A stretch of 64,000 nucleotides of DNA from Streptomyces sp. NBC_01235 (GCF_035989285.1 NZ_CP108513.1:7440001-7504000); one strand, 5' to 3'; positions 1 to 10,547 are shown, counted from the stretch's first letter. Notes: generated by a model from the letters alone, not told the origin. Made by a program: numbers and translations.

Positions 1-1
1 C

Positions 2-1984
2 CAGCTCGCCGACGCGCTGGAGGACCTGCCGCTGCTGCTGGACCAGACGGCGGGCTGGCTGAACGACTCCGACCTCTCCGTGCGGCAGTACATCGCCCTG
101 CTGGACGGCGGCATCGACAGCGACGTCGTGAAGGTGTCGGCGGACTTCCCGCTCGCCTTCCAGACCGCCTGGTCGATACTGCTGAACAAACTCCGCGAGA
201 CCGTCCCCGAGTCGGTCGACCTGCTGCGGCTGTGCACGTTCTTCGCCCCGGGCTTCATCCCCGTCCGCCTGCTGCGCGAGATGTCGAGCGACGAACTGCC
301 CGAACAGCTCGCCGGACTCCTCAACGACCCGCTGCTGTGGAACAAGGCGATCAACCAGCTCCGCCAGTACTCGGTGGTCCGCCTGGAGTCCCACGAGACG
401 GCCGGCGAGGAGGGATCCGTGTCGGGGGAGTCGCTGTACCTGCACCGCATGGTCCACCAGATCGTGCACAAGGACATGCCCGACGCGGACCGCAAGGAGT
501 TCATCGACGTCGTACGGCTGGCCCTCGCCGCGGCCGACCCGCGCCGGCCCACCGACCCCGACCTGTGGCCCGGATACGCCGAGATCGTGCCGCACCTGAA
601 GTACGCGGACGTGCTCCAGACCCAGGACCCGAACGTCCAGCGGCTGGTCTTCAACTGCCTGCGCTACATGTACTTCTCCGGCGAGTACAACGCCGGCATC
701 AAGCTCGGCGAGCGCGCCATGAAGGCCTGGCGCGAGCTGCTCGGCCCGACCCATCCCAGGATCTGGGAGCTGACGTACCACTACACCAACCTGCTGCGGG
801 CCGTCGGCGACTACGCGCGCACCGAGTCCCTCAGCCGCGCCGCCTCCGAGCACCTGAAGGCGGTGAGCGGACCCCAGGACCTGGAGCATCTGCGGGCCGC
901 CGCGGGCCTCGCCGCAGACCTGCGGGGCCTCGGCCGCTACGACGAGGCGCTGGAACTCTCCAAGTGGGTCCTGGTCGCCTACCGCGACCTGCTGGGCGAA
1001 CAGGACTCGCGCAGCCTCAACTCGCTGAACAACCTGGCCGTCTCGCTCCGGCTGCTCGGCCGCTACACGGAGGCCCTGGACCACGACCGGCAGACCATGG
1101 AGTCCCGGCGCCAGCTGCTGCGGGCCCGGCATCCCTGGACCCTCGGCTCCGAGATCTCCTACGCCATCGACCTGCGCCTCCTCGGCCGTTACGCCGAGGC
1201 CGAGTCCATCCAGGCGAAGAACGTGCGCGAGATCCGGCTCGTGATGGGCCGGGACAACCCCCAGACCCTCAAGGCCGAGCACAACCTCGCGCTGTGCCGC
1301 TACCGCCTCGGCGACCGTGACCGAGGCCGGGACCGAGGCGCCGAGCGCGAGGAGCCCGGGGAGCTGCTGTCCAGCGTCCTGGAGCGCGGTGAGCGCGTGC
1401 TGGGCGAGACGCACCCGCTGACCCTGATCTTCGCGACGGCCCAGAGCTGCTACGCCCGCGAGCACGGCGACATCGACCGGGCCCGCGAGCTCAGCGAGGC
1501 CGTCGTCGCGCGCTACGAGGTGATGCTCACCGACGGGCACCCCTTCGTCGCCGGGGCCCGCGCCAACCATGCGCTGATCCTGCGCAACGTCGGCGAGCGG
1601 GAGGCCGGCCACGTCCTCCTGGAGCAGGCGCTCGCCTCGATGACCGAGGCGGTGGGCGAGAACCACCCCTGGACGCTGGGCTGCGCCCTGAACGCCTCGG
1701 CCCTGCGCAACATCGTCGGCGACACCGAGAGCGCCGCCGACCTCAGCCGGGACACGGTGACCCGGGCCATCGAGTCGCTCGGGCGCACCCACCCGCTGAC
1801 CCTTTCGGCACGGATCGCGTACGCGGCGGACCTGCGCGGCCTGCGGGACCGGCGGCAGGCGGAGAAGGTCGAGCAGGAGGCCCTCTCGGACCTCGACTCG
1901 ACGCTGGGCAGCAAGCACCCGCACACCGTCTCGGCCCGCTCCCGCAACCGCCCCTACTGGGACTTCGAACCCCAGGTCATCTGA
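2..1984 (+). CDS. NB-ARC/TPR (FxsT-like) protein, 5' truncated by window edge
   Basis: The reading frame is open from base 2, so the start lies outside the window. The visible 660 residues begin at the end of an NTPase module (LADALEDLPLLLDQTAGWL, typical of the region after the NB-ARC domain). From about residue 200 they continue as tandem tetratricopeptide repeats with the recurring pattern LG-HP-TL, about 42 residues per unit. This architecture matches actinobacterial STAND proteins with TPR sensors, and resembles the FxSxx-COOH system TPR protein. The role is probably signal sensing or protein-protein scaffolding in the cytoplasm. The NTPase core that would decide the family is not visible. 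A strong hairpin follows the stop. Confidence 0.7.
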   Translation, partial: QLADALEDLPLLLDQTAGWLNDSDLSVRQYIALLDGGIDSDVVKVSADFPLAFQTAWSILLNKLRETVPESVDLLRLCTFFAPGFIPVRLLREMSSDELPEQLAGLLNDPLLWNKAINQLRQYSVVRLESHETAGEEGSVSGESLYLHRMVHQIVHKDMPDADRKEFIDVVRLALAAADPRRPTDPDLWPGYAEIVPHLKYADVLQTQDPNVQRLVFNCLRYMYFSGEYNAGIKLGERAMKAWRELLGPTHPRIWELTYHYTNLLRAVGDYARTESLSRAASEHLKAVSGPQDLEHLRAAAGLAADLRGLGRYDEALELSKWVLVAYRDLLGEQDSRSLNSLNNLAVSLRLLGRYTEALDHDRQTMESRRQLLRARHPWTLGSEISYAIDLRLLGRYAEAESIQAKNVREIRLVMGRDNPQTLKAEHNLALCRYRLGDRDRGRDRGAEREEPGELLSSVLERGERVLGETHPLTLIFATAQSCYAREHGDIDRARELSEAVVARYEVMLTDGHPFVAGARANHALILRNVGEREAGHVLLEQALASMTEAVGENHPWTLGCALNASALRNIVGDTESAADLSRDTVTRAIESLGRTHPLTLSARIAYAADLRGLRDRRQAEKVEQEALSDLDSTLGSKHPHTVSARSRNRPYWDFEPQVI

Positions 1985-2028
1985 CGAGGCCGGCTTGCGC
2001 GCGAGCCGTGCGAGCCGCCCGACACGCC

Positions 2029-2070
2029 GAAGGGCCCGGCCCCCGGAAACCTCCGGGGGCCGGGCCCTTC
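2029..2070. terminator. Bidirectional hairpin terminator
   Basis: A perfect 19-bp stem (2029-2047 with 2052-2070) closes a 4-base loop. It lies between the stop codons of two convergent genes, so it probably ends transcription from both sides. The stem is almost entirely G and C and lacks a strong T tract, as is common in Streptomyces. Confidence 0.85.
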
Positions 2071-2088
2071 GCCCGTGCTGAGTGAGGA

Positions 2089-5000
2089 CTACGCCTCGAA
2101 CACCTCACGGACCAGCTGCTCCTGCTCGGCCTGGTGCCGCTTCGCCGAGCCCACGGCCGGCGACGAGCCGTGCGGGCGCGAGATGCGGCGCAGACGCTCG
2201 CCGTGCGGCACGTCCGCGCCGACCGCGAGGTCCAGGTGGTCGATCAGGTTCAGGGCGATGAACGGCCAGGCACCCTGGTTGGCCGGCTCCTCCTGGGTCC
2301 AGAGGTACTTCTCGGCGTTCGGGTACTTGTTGACCTCCGCCTGGACCTCGGCGCCGGGCAGCGGGTACAGCCGCTCGAGGCGGATGATCGCCGTGTCCGT
2401 GGCCCCGCGCTTCTGACGCTCGGCCTCCAGGTCGTAGTAGACCTTGCCGGCGCAGAAGACGACCTTCTTGACGGCCGCCGGGTCGGTGATCGTCGTGTCG
2501 CCGATGACCGGGCGGAACTGGCCGCTCGTGAACTCCTCCGCCTTCGACGCGGCGGCCTTCAGACGCAGCATCGACTTCGGGGTGAAGACGACCAGCGGCT
2601 TGTGGTGCGGGTTGTGCACCTGCCACCGCAGGAGGTGGAAGTAGTTCGACGGGAGCGTGGGCATCGCGACCGTCATGTTGTTCTGGGCGCAGAGCTGGAG
2701 GAAGCGCTCGACACGGGCCGAGGAGTGGTCCGGGCCCTGGCCCTCGTAGCCGTGGGGGAGGAGGAGCGTGACGCCGCTCGTCTGGCCCCACTTCTGCTCG
2801 GCCGCCGAGATGTACTCGTCGACCACCGTCTGGGCGCCGTTGACGAAGTCGCCGAACTGCGCCTCCCACATCACGAGCGCGTCGGGGCGGGCCAGCGAGT
2901 AGCCGTACTCGAAGCCCATGACCGCGTACTCGGACAGCAGGGAGTTGTAGACGTTGTAGCGGGCCTGGTCCTCGTTGAGGTACTGGAGCGGGGTGTGCTC
3001 CTCACCCGTCTCGCGGTCGATGAGGACCGCGTGGCGCTGGCCGAAGGTGCCGCGCTGGGAGTCCTGGCCGGACAGCCGGACCGGGGTGCCCTCCAGGAGG
3101 AGGGAGCCGACCGCGAGGGTCTCGCCCATGCCCCAGTCGATCGTGCCGTCCTCGACCATCGACGCCCGGCGCTGGAGCTGCGGCAGCAGACGCGGGTGGA
3201 CGTGGAAGTAGTCGGGGATGTTGACCTGGGACTCGGCGATGCGCTTGACGACCTCGGCGGAGACGGCGGTGTTCACCGCTACGGGGAAGTTGTCCTGCGG
3301 CTCGTGGGAGTCGCCGGCGGCGGGCTGCGCGGTGGCCTCGCGGACCTCCGTGAAGACCTTCTCCAGCTGGCCCTGGTAGTCCTGCAGCGCCTGCTCGGCC
3401 TCTTCCAGGGTGATGTCGCCGCGACCGATGAGGGACTCGGTGTACAGCTTGCGCACCGAGCGCTTCTTGTCGATCAGGTCGTACATCAGCGGCTGGGTGA
3501 AGGCCGGGTTGTCCGACTCGTTGTGACCGCGGCGGCGGTAGCAGATGAGGTCGATCACCACGTCCTTGTTGAACGCCTGACGGAACTCGAAGGCGAGCCG
3601 CGCGACGCGGACCACGGCCTCCGGGTCGTCGCCGTTCACGTGGAAGATCGGGGCCTCGATCATCCTCGCCACGTCCGTCGCGTACATCGACGAGCGGGAG
3701 GACTCCGGGGCGGCGGTGAAGCCGACCTGGTTGTTGATGACGATGTGGACCGTGCCGCCCGTGCGGTAACCGCGCAGCTGCGACATGTTCAGGGTCTCGG
3801 CCACCACGCCCTGGCCCGCGAAGGCCGCGTCGCCGTGCAGGGCGACCGGCAGGACGGTGAAGTCCGTGCCGCCCTTGTTGATGATGTCCTGCTTGGCGCG
3901 GGCGATGCCCTCGATGACCGGGTCGACCGTCTCCAGGTGGGACGGGTTCGCGGCCAGCGAGACCTTGATCTGCTCGCCGTCCAGGCCGGTGAAGGTCCCC
4001 TCGGCGCCCAGGTGGTACTTCACGTCGCCGGAGCCGTGCATCGACTTCGGGTCGAGGTTGCCCTCGAACTCCCGGAAGATCTGCGCGTACGACTTGCCGA
4101 CGATGTTCGCCAGGACGTTCAGACGGCCGCGGTGGGCCATGCCGATGACGACCTCGTCGAGCCGCGACTCTGCGGCCGAGTCCAGCACCGCGTCCAGCAG
4201 CGGGATGACGGACTCGCCGCCCTCCAGGGAGAAGCGCTTCTGACCGACGTACTTGGTCTGCAGGAACGTCTCGAAGGCCTCGGCGGCGTTCAGGCGGCGC
4301 AGGATGCGCAGCTGCTCCTCGCGCTCCGGCTTGGTGTGGGCGCGCTCGATGCGGTCCTGGATCCAGCGGCGCTGCTTGGGGTCCTGGATGTGCATGAACT
4401 CGACGCCGGTGGTGCGGCAGTACGAGTCGCGCAGCACGCCGAGGATGTCGCGCAGCTTCATCAGGGACTTGCCGGCGAAGCCGCCGACGGCGAACTCGCG
4501 CTCCAGGTCCCACAGGGTGAGGCCGTGCTCGGTGATGTCCAGGTCGGGGTGCTTGCGCTGGCGGTACTCCAGCGGGTCGGTGTCGGCCATGACGTGGCCG
4601 CGGACCCGGTAGGAGTGGATCAGCTCGAAGACCCGGGCGGCCTTGGTGACGTCGTCGTCGTGGCTGGCGTCGATGTCCTTGAGCCAGCGGACCGGCTCGT
4701 AGGGGATGCGCAGCGCCTCGAAGATCTCGTCGTAGAAGCCGTTCTCGCCGAGGAGGTAGTTCGCGACGATCCGGAGGAACTCGCCGGAGGCGGCGCCCTG
4801 GATGACCCGGTGGTCGTAGGTCGACGTGAGCGTCATGACCTTCGCGATGCCGAGCTTGTTCAGGGTGTCCTGGGAGGTGCCCTGGAACTCCGCCGGGTAG
4901 TCCATCGAGCCGACGCCCATGATGACCGACTGGCCGGGCATGAGGCGCGGGACGGAGTGGACGGTGCCGAGGCCGCCGGGGTTGGTCAGGGAGACCGTGA

Positions 5001-5892
5001 CGCCGGTGAAGTCGTCCATCGTCAGCTTGCCGTCGCGGGCGCGGCGGACGATGTCCTCGTAGGCCTGCCAGAACTCGAAGAAGTTCAGCGTCTCGGCCTT
5101 CTTGATGCCGGCGACGACGAGCTGGCGGTCGCCGTTCGGCTTCACCAGGTCGATGGCCAGGCCGAAGTTGACGTGCGGCGGCTTGACGAGGGTGGGCTTC
5201 CCGTCCTTCTCCGCGTAGTGCCAGTTCATCGACGGCATGGCCTTGATGGCCTGCACCATCGCGAAGCCGATCAGGTGCGTGAAGGAGATCTTCCCGCCCC
5301 GGGCGCGCTTGAGGTGGTTGTTGATGACGATGCGGTTGTCGAACAGCAGCTTCACGGGGACCGCACGCACGGACGTGGCCGTGGGCAGCTCCAGCGAGGC
5401 GTTCATGTTCTTGGCGACCGCGGCGGACGGGCCGCGCAGCGTCACGAACTCAGGGCCCTCCGCGGGGGCGGCGGAAGCCGCGGCGGCGGGCGCGGGCTTC
5501 GCGGCGGCCGGCGGCTTGACGGCCGGAGCCGCCTGCGCCGGAGCAGGGGCCGCGGCCGCGGGCTTCGGGGCGGCGGCCGGGGCCGGCGCGGGAACGGCGG
5601 GCGCCGGCTGAGCCGGAGCTGCCGGGGCGGCGGGCGCCGGTGGCGTGGTGGTGGTCGCTGCGGCCCCCGCGGCCGCAGTACCCGCCGGAGCCGAGGGCGC
5701 GGCCGCCCCCGGCTTGTAGTCGGCGAAGAAGTCCCACCAGGCACGGTCTACCGAATTCGGGTCCTGGAGGTACTGCTGATAGATCTCGTCGACGAGCCAC
5801 TCGTTCGGTCCGAACGCGGCCGCGGGATTCTTGCCCGCTTGGTCTGCGTCGGTCGAGATGCTCGATGCGTTACTGGGGGACTGTGGCGACAC
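2089..5892 (-). CDS. kgd: Multifunctional 2-oxoglutarate dehydrogenase/decarboxylase (E1o with E2-like domain)
   Basis: 1267 residues. In the TCA cycle this enzyme decarboxylates 2-oxoglutarate with thiamine diphosphate and transfers the succinyl group. The actinobacterial form fuses an E2-like acyltransferase to E1o. Visible parts: an E1o N-terminal helix ([11 protein letters not shown], about residues 35-44); a long Ala/Pro linker (about 62-130); the E2 catalytic motif DHRVIQG near residue 360; then E1 motifs [13 protein letters not shown] near 585 and [10 protein letters not shown] near 787. The start chosen is GTG at 5892 with a purine-rich stretch upstream. An open frame continues to 6138, but that extension has no family-like sequence. 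In mycobacteria the family is inhibited by the FHA protein GarA; no such gene is visible here. Confidence 0.95.
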   Translation of the reverse strand: MSPQSPSNASSISTDADQAGKNPAAAFGPNEWLVDEIYQQYLQDPNSVDRAWWDFFADYKPGAAAPSAPAGTAAAGAAATTTTPPAPAAPAAPAQPAPAVPAPAPAAAPKPAAAAPAPAQAAPAVKPPAAAKPAPAAAASAAPAEGPEFVTLRGPSAAVAKNMNASLELPTATSVRAVPVKLLFDNRIVINNHLKRARGGKISFTHLIGFAMVQAIKAMPSMNWHYAEKDGKPTLVKPPHVNFGLAIDLVKPNGDRQLVVAGIKKAETLNFFEFWQAYEDIVRRARDGKLTMDDFTGVTVSLTNPGGLGTVHSVPRLMPGQSVIMGVGSMDYPAEFQGTSQDTLNKLGIAKVMTLTSTYDHRVIQGAASGEFLRIVANYLLGENGFYDEIFEALRIPYEPVRWLKDIDASHDDDVTKAARVFELIHSYRVRGHVMADTDPLEYRQRKHPDLDITEHGLTLWDLEREFAVGGFAGKSLMKLRDILGVLRDSYCRTTGVEFMHIQDPKQRRWIQDRIERAHTKPEREEQLRILRRLNAAEAFETFLQTKYVGQKRFSLEGGESVIPLLDAVLDSAAESRLDEVVIGMAHRGRLNVLANIVGKSYAQIFREFEGNLDPKSMHGSGDVKYHLGAEGTFTGLDGEQIKVSLAANPSHLETVDPVIEGIARAKQDIINKGGTDFTVLPVALHGDAAFAGQGVVAETLNMSQLRGYRTGGTVHIVINNQVGFTAAPESSRSSMYATDVARMIEAPIFHVNGDDPEAVVRVARLAFEFRQAFNKDVVIDLICYRRRGHNESDNPAFTQPLMYDLIDKKRSVRKLYTESLIGRGDITLEEAEQALQDYQGQLEKVFTEVREATAQPAAGDSHEPQDNFPVAVNTAVSAEVVKRIAESQVNIPDYFHVHPRLLPQLQRRASMVEDGTIDWGMGETLAVGSLLLEGTPVRLSGQDSQRGTFGQRHAVLIDRETGEEHTPLQYLNEDQARYNVYNSLLSEYAVMGFEYGYSLARPDALVMWEAQFGDFVNGAQTVVDEYISAAEQKWGQTSGVTLLLPHGYEGQGPDHSSARVERFLQLCAQNNMTVAMPTLPSNYFHLLRWQVHNPHHKPLVVFTPKSMLRLKAAASKAEEFTSGQFRPVIGDTTITDPAAVKKVVFCAGKVYYDLEAERQKRGATDTAIIRLERLYPLPGAEVQAEVNKYPNAEKYLWTQEEPANQGAWPFIALNLIDHLDLAVGADVPHGERLRRISRPHGSSPAVGSAKRHQAEQEQLVREVFEA

Positions 5893-6194
5893 GGCGGCAA
5901 CCGCCCTCTTCCGCTTCACAAGGTGATGGACAGCGGGAATAAAGGCTACGCCCCCTGGAGGGGGAAGGTCAGGCCGGGCCGGTGCATCGTCGCGTAAGTC
6001 ACATCGGAAAGTGTGTTTCGGCGGTGGAAATGGCGGGAAACAAGCGCGGTTGCACGTCAAGAGGGTGTGGTGATGCGGGTCGCGCACGCCCGAGCGTGCC
6101 GACCCGCGCCGACCTGGGACGGTCCGCTGCCTGATCACACGTGTCCGACTGCGCGAACACCGGTGGATCTTGTGGCTCCGGTTCGAACTTTACG
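5893..6194. other. Intergenic region upstream of kgd
   Basis: 302 bases between the stop of the sensor kinase and the kgd start, both on the minus strand. It should hold the kgd promoter. A weak inverted repeat (ACTCT...AGAGT) lies near 6211 at the kinase end. No conserved small gene is seen. Confidence 0.4.
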
Positions 6195-7310
6195 TCAACT
6201 TGGTACGGATGACTCTCCCGGAAGAGTGACAAGAATCCGGCAACCCCGCTCGGATTCGGCCACTCCGATCCGGCCTCCGTGGAGATCGACCGCCCAGCGG
6301 GCGATCGCGAGCCCCAGTCCGGTACCGCCGTCGCTGCCCGGGCCGTGCGGCCGGCGGACGGCCCCGCGGTTGAACCGCTCGAACACGCGGTGCCACTCGG
6401 AGCGCGGAATGCCGGGGCCCTCGTCCAGGACCTCCAGCTCCAGAGACTCCGGCAGCGTGCCCCGACGCGCCTTCACCGTCACCCGTCCGTGCGGGGGGCT
6501 GTGCTTGACCGCGTTGTCGATCAGATTGGCGACGACCTGGTGGATGCGCTCCGGGTCGGCGTGCGCGGTCAGCTCCGGCGGGGTGACGTCCAGGTGCAGA
6601 TGGACGTCCGTGCGGGTGTGGTTGCCGCCCGAGCCCATGGTGGCCCGCGCCGAGGCGACCATGTTGGCCTCCTTCAGCACCCCGGACAGGTACGGCCACA
6701 CCTCGAAACGCCGTCTGCGCAGGGGGACGACGCCGTTGTCGAGGCGGGACAGGTCCAGCAGGGTCTCCACCAGACGCCCTAGCCGCTCCGTCTGCTTCAG
6801 GGCCGTGCGCATCGTCTCGGTGTCCGCCTCGGCGATGCCGTCGACCACGTTCTCCAGGACGGCGCGCAGGCCCGCGATGGGCGTGCGCAGCTCGTGCGAG
6901 ACGTTGGCCACCAGCTCCTTGCGCTGGCGGTCCTGCGCCTCCAGCTCGTCCGCCATGACGTTGATCGTCTGGGCCAGGTCGCCCAGCTCGTCACGGCGGT
7001 TCTCGCTCACCCGGCGGGTGTAGTCGCCGTGCGAGATGGACCGGGCCACCGTGTTCATCTCGTCCAGCGGCGCGGTGAGCGAATGCGCCACGAACTGCGT
7101 GATCAACAGTGTGGCGATCATCGAGAAGACCGTGATGAAGCGCAGCTCCGTCTTGGTGTGCACCGCGATCATCGACAGCCCGGTGGTGATCAGCACCGAG
7201 ATGACGACCAGCGCACCCAGCTTCGTCTTGATCGAGAACGGGCGCACGCCGCCCCACGGCTCCCCGGGGCCGGGAGCGGGGCTTCTCGGTCCGTCCGGCC
7301 CGGAGCTCAT
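6195..7310 (-). CDS. Two-component sensor histidine kinase
   Basis: 371 residues. Two hydrophobic segments near the N terminus (about 31-50 and 58-75) are separated by only a few residues, so there is almost no extracytoplasmic sensor domain. HAMP follows (about 77-130), then the HisKA phosphoacceptor box NVSHELRTP with His139, then a C-terminal HATPase with an N box (LIDNAVKHS) and a GTGLGLAIA motif. The start ATG at 7310 overlaps the stop of the response regulator by four bases, so the two are translationally coupled. The short loop suggests it senses the membrane or an intracellular cue. The stimulus is unknown. Confidence 0.93.
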   Translation of the reverse strand: MSSGPDGPRSPAPGPGEPWGGVRPFSIKTKLGALVVISVLITTGLSMIAVHTKTELRFITVFSMIATLLITQFVAHSLTAPLDEMNTVARSISHGDYTRRVSENRRDELGDLAQTINVMADELEAQDRQRKELVANVSHELRTPIAGLRAVLENVVDGIAEADTETMRTALKQTERLGRLVETLLDLSRLDNGVVPLRRRRFEVWPYLSGVLKEANMVASARATMGSGGNHTRTDVHLHLDVTPPELTAHADPERIHQVVANLIDNAVKHSPPHGRVTVKARRGTLPESLELEVLDEGPGIPRSEWHRVFERFNRGAVRRPHGPGSDGGTGLGLAIARWAVDLHGGRIGVAESERGCRILVTLPGESSVPS

Positions 7311-8047
7311 GGCGTCGGGGTCTCCAGCGCGTACCCGACACCGTGCACGGTGCGGATCCGCTCGGCGCCGATCTTCCGGCGCAGCGCCTTGATGTGGCTG
7401 TCGACCGTGCGGGTGCCGGAGGCGTCCGCCCAGTCCCAGACCTCGGCCAGCAGCTGCTCACGGGAGAGCACGGCGCGCGGGGTGTTCGCCAGGCAGACCA
7501 GCAGGTCGAACTCGGTGGGCGTGAGGTGCACGTCCTCCGAGCGGACCCGCACCCGGCGCTGCGCGTGGTCGATCTCCAGCTCGCCGAGCCGCAGGATCCC
7601 GCTGCGGGGCGTGGTGGCCGCGATCGCGGCCCGCTCCACCCGACGCAGCAGCACGTGCACGCGTGCCGCCAGCTCCCGCATCGAGAAGGGCTTGGTCATG
7701 TAGTCGTCGGCGCCCACGCCGAGCCCGACCAGCATGTCGGTCTCGTCGTCGCGCGCGGTGAGCATCAGCACCGGCACCGGACGGGCGGCCTGCACACGAC
7801 GGCAGACCTCCAGACCGTCGAAGCCGGGCAGCATGATGTCGAGGATCAGCAGGTCTGGCTGCCAGGCCTCGGCGGTGTCGACGGCCGCCGGGCCGTCACC
7901 CGCCGTTTGCACGAGGAATCCCTCTGCGCGCAGGCGGGCCGCGATGGCGTCGACGATCGTCGGGTCGTCCTCGACCACCAGGACGCGCCGCTGCGCTCCC
8001 GGAGTCGCCGTCGCCGTGCTGTTGTGTGCGGTGTGTGTCTGCTCCAT
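7307..8047 (-). CDS. OmpR/PhoB-family response regulator
   Basis: 246 residues. The receiver domain (about 21-135) has the acidic pair Asp27-Asp28, the phosphoacceptor Asp70 in LILDIMLPG, Thr97 and Lys119. The winged-helix DNA-binding domain (about 148-243) carries the usual TPTEFDLL and TVDSHIKALRRKI elements. It is the first gene of the pair with the kinase at 6195-7310 and is coupled to it by an ATGA overlap. A 20-residue polar Thr/Ala-rich leader precedes the receiver. GGGGCGG lies just upstream of the ATG. Its target genes cannot be read from the sequence. Confidence 0.93.
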   Translation of the reverse strand: MEQTHTAHNSTATATPGAQRRVLVVEDDPTIVDAIAARLRAEGFLVQTAGDGPAAVDTAEAWQPDLLILDIMLPGFDGLEVCRRVQAARPVPVLMLTARDDETDMLVGLGVGADDYMTKPFSMRELAARVHVLLRRVERAAIAATTPRSGILRLGELEIDHAQRRVRVRSEDVHLTPTEFDLLVCLANTPRAVLSREQLLAEVWDWADASGTRTVDSHIKALRRKIGAERIRTVHGVGYALETPTP

Positions 8048-8169
8048 GGCCCGCCCCTGAGTGTGCTTTCCGGAACCAGTGGGGTGATCCCTTGTCTGCG
8101 CATGACTGCGGTTGACGCGTAAATGATCGGCGTCAGGGGTGCAGCGTACGGCGAGTCACCACGGCTTTG

Positions 8170-8868
8170 CTATCCAGGTCGGACGGCGAGGTGCACAACG
8201 TCCGGCACGCCTCGGGCAACCGGGATCTCTTCGGTACGCACCTGTTGGAACCCGGCATTCCCCAAGGTTCCCTCGAATTCCGGAGAGGGCTGGGCCGACC
8301 ACACCGCGAGTACGCCACCAGGTCTCAACACCCGTGCGCAGCTTGCGAGTCCGGCCGCGGAGTACAGGCTGCCGTTGCCCTCGGTGACGGTCCAGCCGGG
8401 CCCGTTGTCGATGTCGAGGCACACCGCGTCGAACGTGTCGCATGTCTCATTGACGTAGTCGAGCAGATCCGTTTCGACGATCTTCGTCCGGCGGTCGGCG
8501 AGCGCTGGCCCGGAGACGGCGGACAGCGGGCCGTCGAGGTGCCAGTCGATGACGGCGCGCTCGCGCTCCACGACCGTGACGTCGCCCCAGCGGGGATCGG
8601 CGGCGGCGTGCGCGAGGGAGAAGCCGACGCCCAGGCCGCCGATGAGCAGGCCGGGCGAAGGGCTGCTGCCGGGGCGGGTGTTCAGCGCGGCCAGCGCGGC
8701 GTCGACCAGCAGTCGTTCCGAACGGCCGTCCGAGGTGTCCATCAGGAAGCAGCCGTTGGCGATGATCTGGAGCAACTCCCCGTGCCTGCGCAGGACGACC
8801 TCACCGTAGGGGCCCTCGCGGCGGTCCAGGACTTCGGGTGCGCCGGGGATGTCGTACGGGATGGGCAT
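8170..8868 (-). CDS. Spermidine-synthase-like SAM-dependent protein
   Basis: 232 residues. The Rossmann core is recognisable: the glycine-rich loop LLIGGLGVGFSLAHA (about 73-87), an acidic ribose-binding end of the next strand (VTVVERE), and CLDIDNGP with LRPGGVLAVWS downstream. These fit the polyamine synthase/methyltransferase superfamily. Many Streptomyces proteins annotated as spermidine synthases lack proven activity, so the substrate is open. The ATG at 8868 is preceded by AGGA at seven bases, with a second GGAGG further up. The open frame extends much further upstream but without family-like sequence. Confidence 0.8.
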   Translation of the reverse strand: MPIPYDIPGAPEVLDRREGPYGEVVLRRHGELLQIIANGCFLMDTSDGRSERLLVDAALAALNTRPGSSPSPGLLIGGLGVGFSLAHAAADPRWGDVTVVERERAVIDWHLDGPLSAVSGPALADRRTKIVETDLLDYVNETCDTFDAVCLDIDNGPGWTVTEGNGSLYSAAGLASCARVLRPGGVLAVWSAQPSPEFEGTLGNAGFQQVRTEEIPVARGVPDVVHLAVRPG

Positions 8869-8960
8869 CGGTCCATCCTGGCACCTCCGTGACGGTTTGT
8901 TGAGGGAATTGCGTGCGCGACGGGTGGGATTGACGCACGTCTGTTCGCAAAAGGCTCGGA

Positions 8961-9008
8961 GTGGGTTCGAAGTGGGTTCGGAGTGAGTGGGTTCGGAGTG
9001 GGTTCGGA
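8961..9008. repeat. Four copies of an 11-bp repeat (GTGGGTTCGGA)
   Basis: Copies start at 8961 (one mismatch), 8972, 8987 and 8998, with a 4-base interruption between the second and third. The array lies in the 265-bp gap between the divergent spermidine-synthase-like and rhomboid-like genes. It may be slippage DNA or clustered binding sites. Confidence 0.85.
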
Positions 9009-9133
9009 GTGCATGAGAAACAGCGGAGAGAACTCTCAGAGGTTTCTGTGAATAGACGCAGGCGTGGCGTCGGTCACAGACAGCGGACGGGCGGGCCGCG
9101 AAGGGTGGGGTGAAACGGAAGGAGCGCGTCACG

Positions 9134-9901
9134 GTGGAAAGCACGGCACCGGCCACGAGCCCGCCCTTGCCCGACGTCTCCGGGCTGCCCGATGTCTCCG
9201 GGCTGTTGGACGGCATCCCGGGCCAGCGCGCCCCCCGAATCGCCGAGCCGCCGCTCGGGGCGGGTCCCTGCCCCGCCCCCCGCCCCCGGTTCCGCATCCC
9301 CGCTCCCTTCACCCTCGCGTACGCCGCCGTCCTCGCCGTCACCTCGTTCTTCGCCGAGCACGCCGACCCCGCCCTGGTGTACGCCCTGCACCAGGGCTCC
9401 AGCACCGACGTGGCGCACCTGTGGCAGACGCCGGTGCTGGTGCTGGTGGCCAGCGCGCTGTGGGTGGCGGGCGGCTTCGCCTCGCCGTTCACGCTCGGCT
9501 TCCTGGTCGTCCTCACCGCCCTGGAGCGGCGCATGGGCGGCGTCCGTACGGCGGTCGTCTTCCTGCTCGGGCATGTCCTGGCCACTCTCGCGACCGAGGT
9601 CCCGGTGGGCCTGGCCGTGCTCGTGGGCAGGCTGCCCGACAGCTCGCTGCACCGCCTCGACTACGGCATCAGCTTCGGTGTCGCCGCGAGCGTCGGCGCC
9701 CTGGCGGGACTGCTCAAGCCCTGGTTGCGCTGGCCCCTGCTCGCCGCCTTCGGCGGGATGCTGTTGCAGGACCTGATCGCCTTCACCGACCCGATGACGA
9801 ACTGGGGCCACCTGTTCGCGCTGGCGATAGGCGTCGCCACCTGGCCGTGGGTGCGGCGCTGGAGTCGCGCTCACTCCTCCGGCCGGGTGAACGCGGCGTA
9901 G
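9134..9901 (+). CDS. Rhomboid-like integral membrane protein
   Basis: About 255 residues with five or six hydrophobic segments after a Pro-rich cytoplasmic N terminus of about 55 residues. The pattern LLGHVLATLATE, then DYGISFGVAASVGAL, then NWGHLFAL places Ser and His residues in membrane helices as in rhomboid-like proteins. The canonical GASG active-site motif is not seen, so proteolytic activity is uncertain. GTG 9134 has GGAG nine bases upstream. A GTG at 9110 in the same frame is an alternative. It is single and divergent from the gene at 8170-8868. Confidence 0.7.
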   Translation: MESTAPATSPPLPDVSGLPDVSGLLDGIPGQRAPRIAEPPLGAGPCPAPRPRFRIPAPFTLAYAAVLAVTSFFAEHADPALVYALHQGSSTDVAHLWQTPVLVLVASALWVAGGFASPFTLGFLVVLTALERRMGGVRTAVVFLLGHVLATLATEVPVGLAVLVGRLPDSSLHRLDYGISFGVAASVGALAGLLKPWLRWPLLAAFGGMLLQDLIAFTDPMTNWGHLFALAIGVATWPWVRRWSRAHSSGRVNAA

Positions 9902-10545
9902 CCGCCTGCCGCGTCCAGGGCGGCGAGCGTGCCGTGGTGGGGTGCGGCGTCGTCCCGGCCGGACGGTGGACACTCGTTCCATGTGATCACGCGGGCCTCG
10001 GTGGTGGTCGTCGGTCCAAGTCGCCGTATCCCCCTGAGCGGTCGCCTTGGGCATCACGCCACTGGACCGACGGAAGGGGCCGGGCGAGGCCGCGTTGCCG
10101 GCGACCGCCCTGCGGGCGCACGCGGACGGCGCGCCCGTCCGCGCCACCCCCTTGGGCGCTCCGAGCCCCTGTCACCCCCAGGTCGTACCGGGGCCGGGCA
10201 GGTCCTGGTGCCGTGGCAGGCACCGTTTGCCCGTGAAGGAGCGGCATCCGGTGCGTGCTCTGGGGTCCTCCCGGCCGAAGGCCCTCGTACGCGACGTACG
10301 TGGGTCTTCGGCCGGTGCGGGGAGTGGGGGCACATCCCGCGCCCTTGAGGCAGTGGGGGAGTGTGCCGGGCGTCGCGCCGGGGCGAACCGTCGCCTGTCA
10401 CGGCACCAGGGCGCTTCTGACGGCTCTTGAAGTTGTCCCCCGCCCGAAACGGATGCGCCTGGCGAGGCAACCGTCGCCTCACGAGGCGCCCCGCGCCAAG
10501 CCGATCGGGTCAACCGGCAGCAGACCAAGAGCCGTCAGAAGCGCC
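9902..10545. other. 644-bp intergenic region rich in inverted repeats
   Basis: No reading frame with Streptomyces-like coding character is found on either strand. It holds the nested hairpin at 10271-10315 and the 22-bp inverted repeat 10408/10526. It separates convergent genes (rhomboid-like and DUF5954), so terminators are expected, but its length and structure are more than a simple terminator needs. Confidence 0.6.
10271..10315. terminator. Nested hairpin in the convergent intergenic region
   Basis: An outer 10-bp perfect stem (10271-10280 with 10306-10315, CCGGCCGAAG) encloses an inner perfect 6-bp stem (CGTACG at 10286-10291 and 10295-10300) with loop CGA. It is a plausible terminator or RNA structure. 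Confidence 0.6.
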
Positions 10546-10547
10546 CT
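10408..10547. repeat. Perfect 22-bp inverted repeat with a 96-bp core
   Basis: The arms at 10408-10429 and 10526-10547 are exact reverse complements. The right arm touches the stop codon of the DUF5954 gene. The 96-bp core contains further GC-rich complementarity. The form fits a long 3'-UTR hairpin or a small MITE-like element. No gene is inside. Confidence 0.85.

Noticed and set aside
2134..5997. 1287-residue open frame antisense to kgd
   Set aside because: A GC-bias shadow of the true gene: composition is Val/Asp/Leu/Arg repeats without any motif, while the minus strand has complete family motifs.
9929..10430. Overlapping short frames in the 9.9-10.5 kb gap
   Set aside because: Arg/Pro/Gly-rich, no ribosome binding site with family-like content, and they cross strong inverted repeats.
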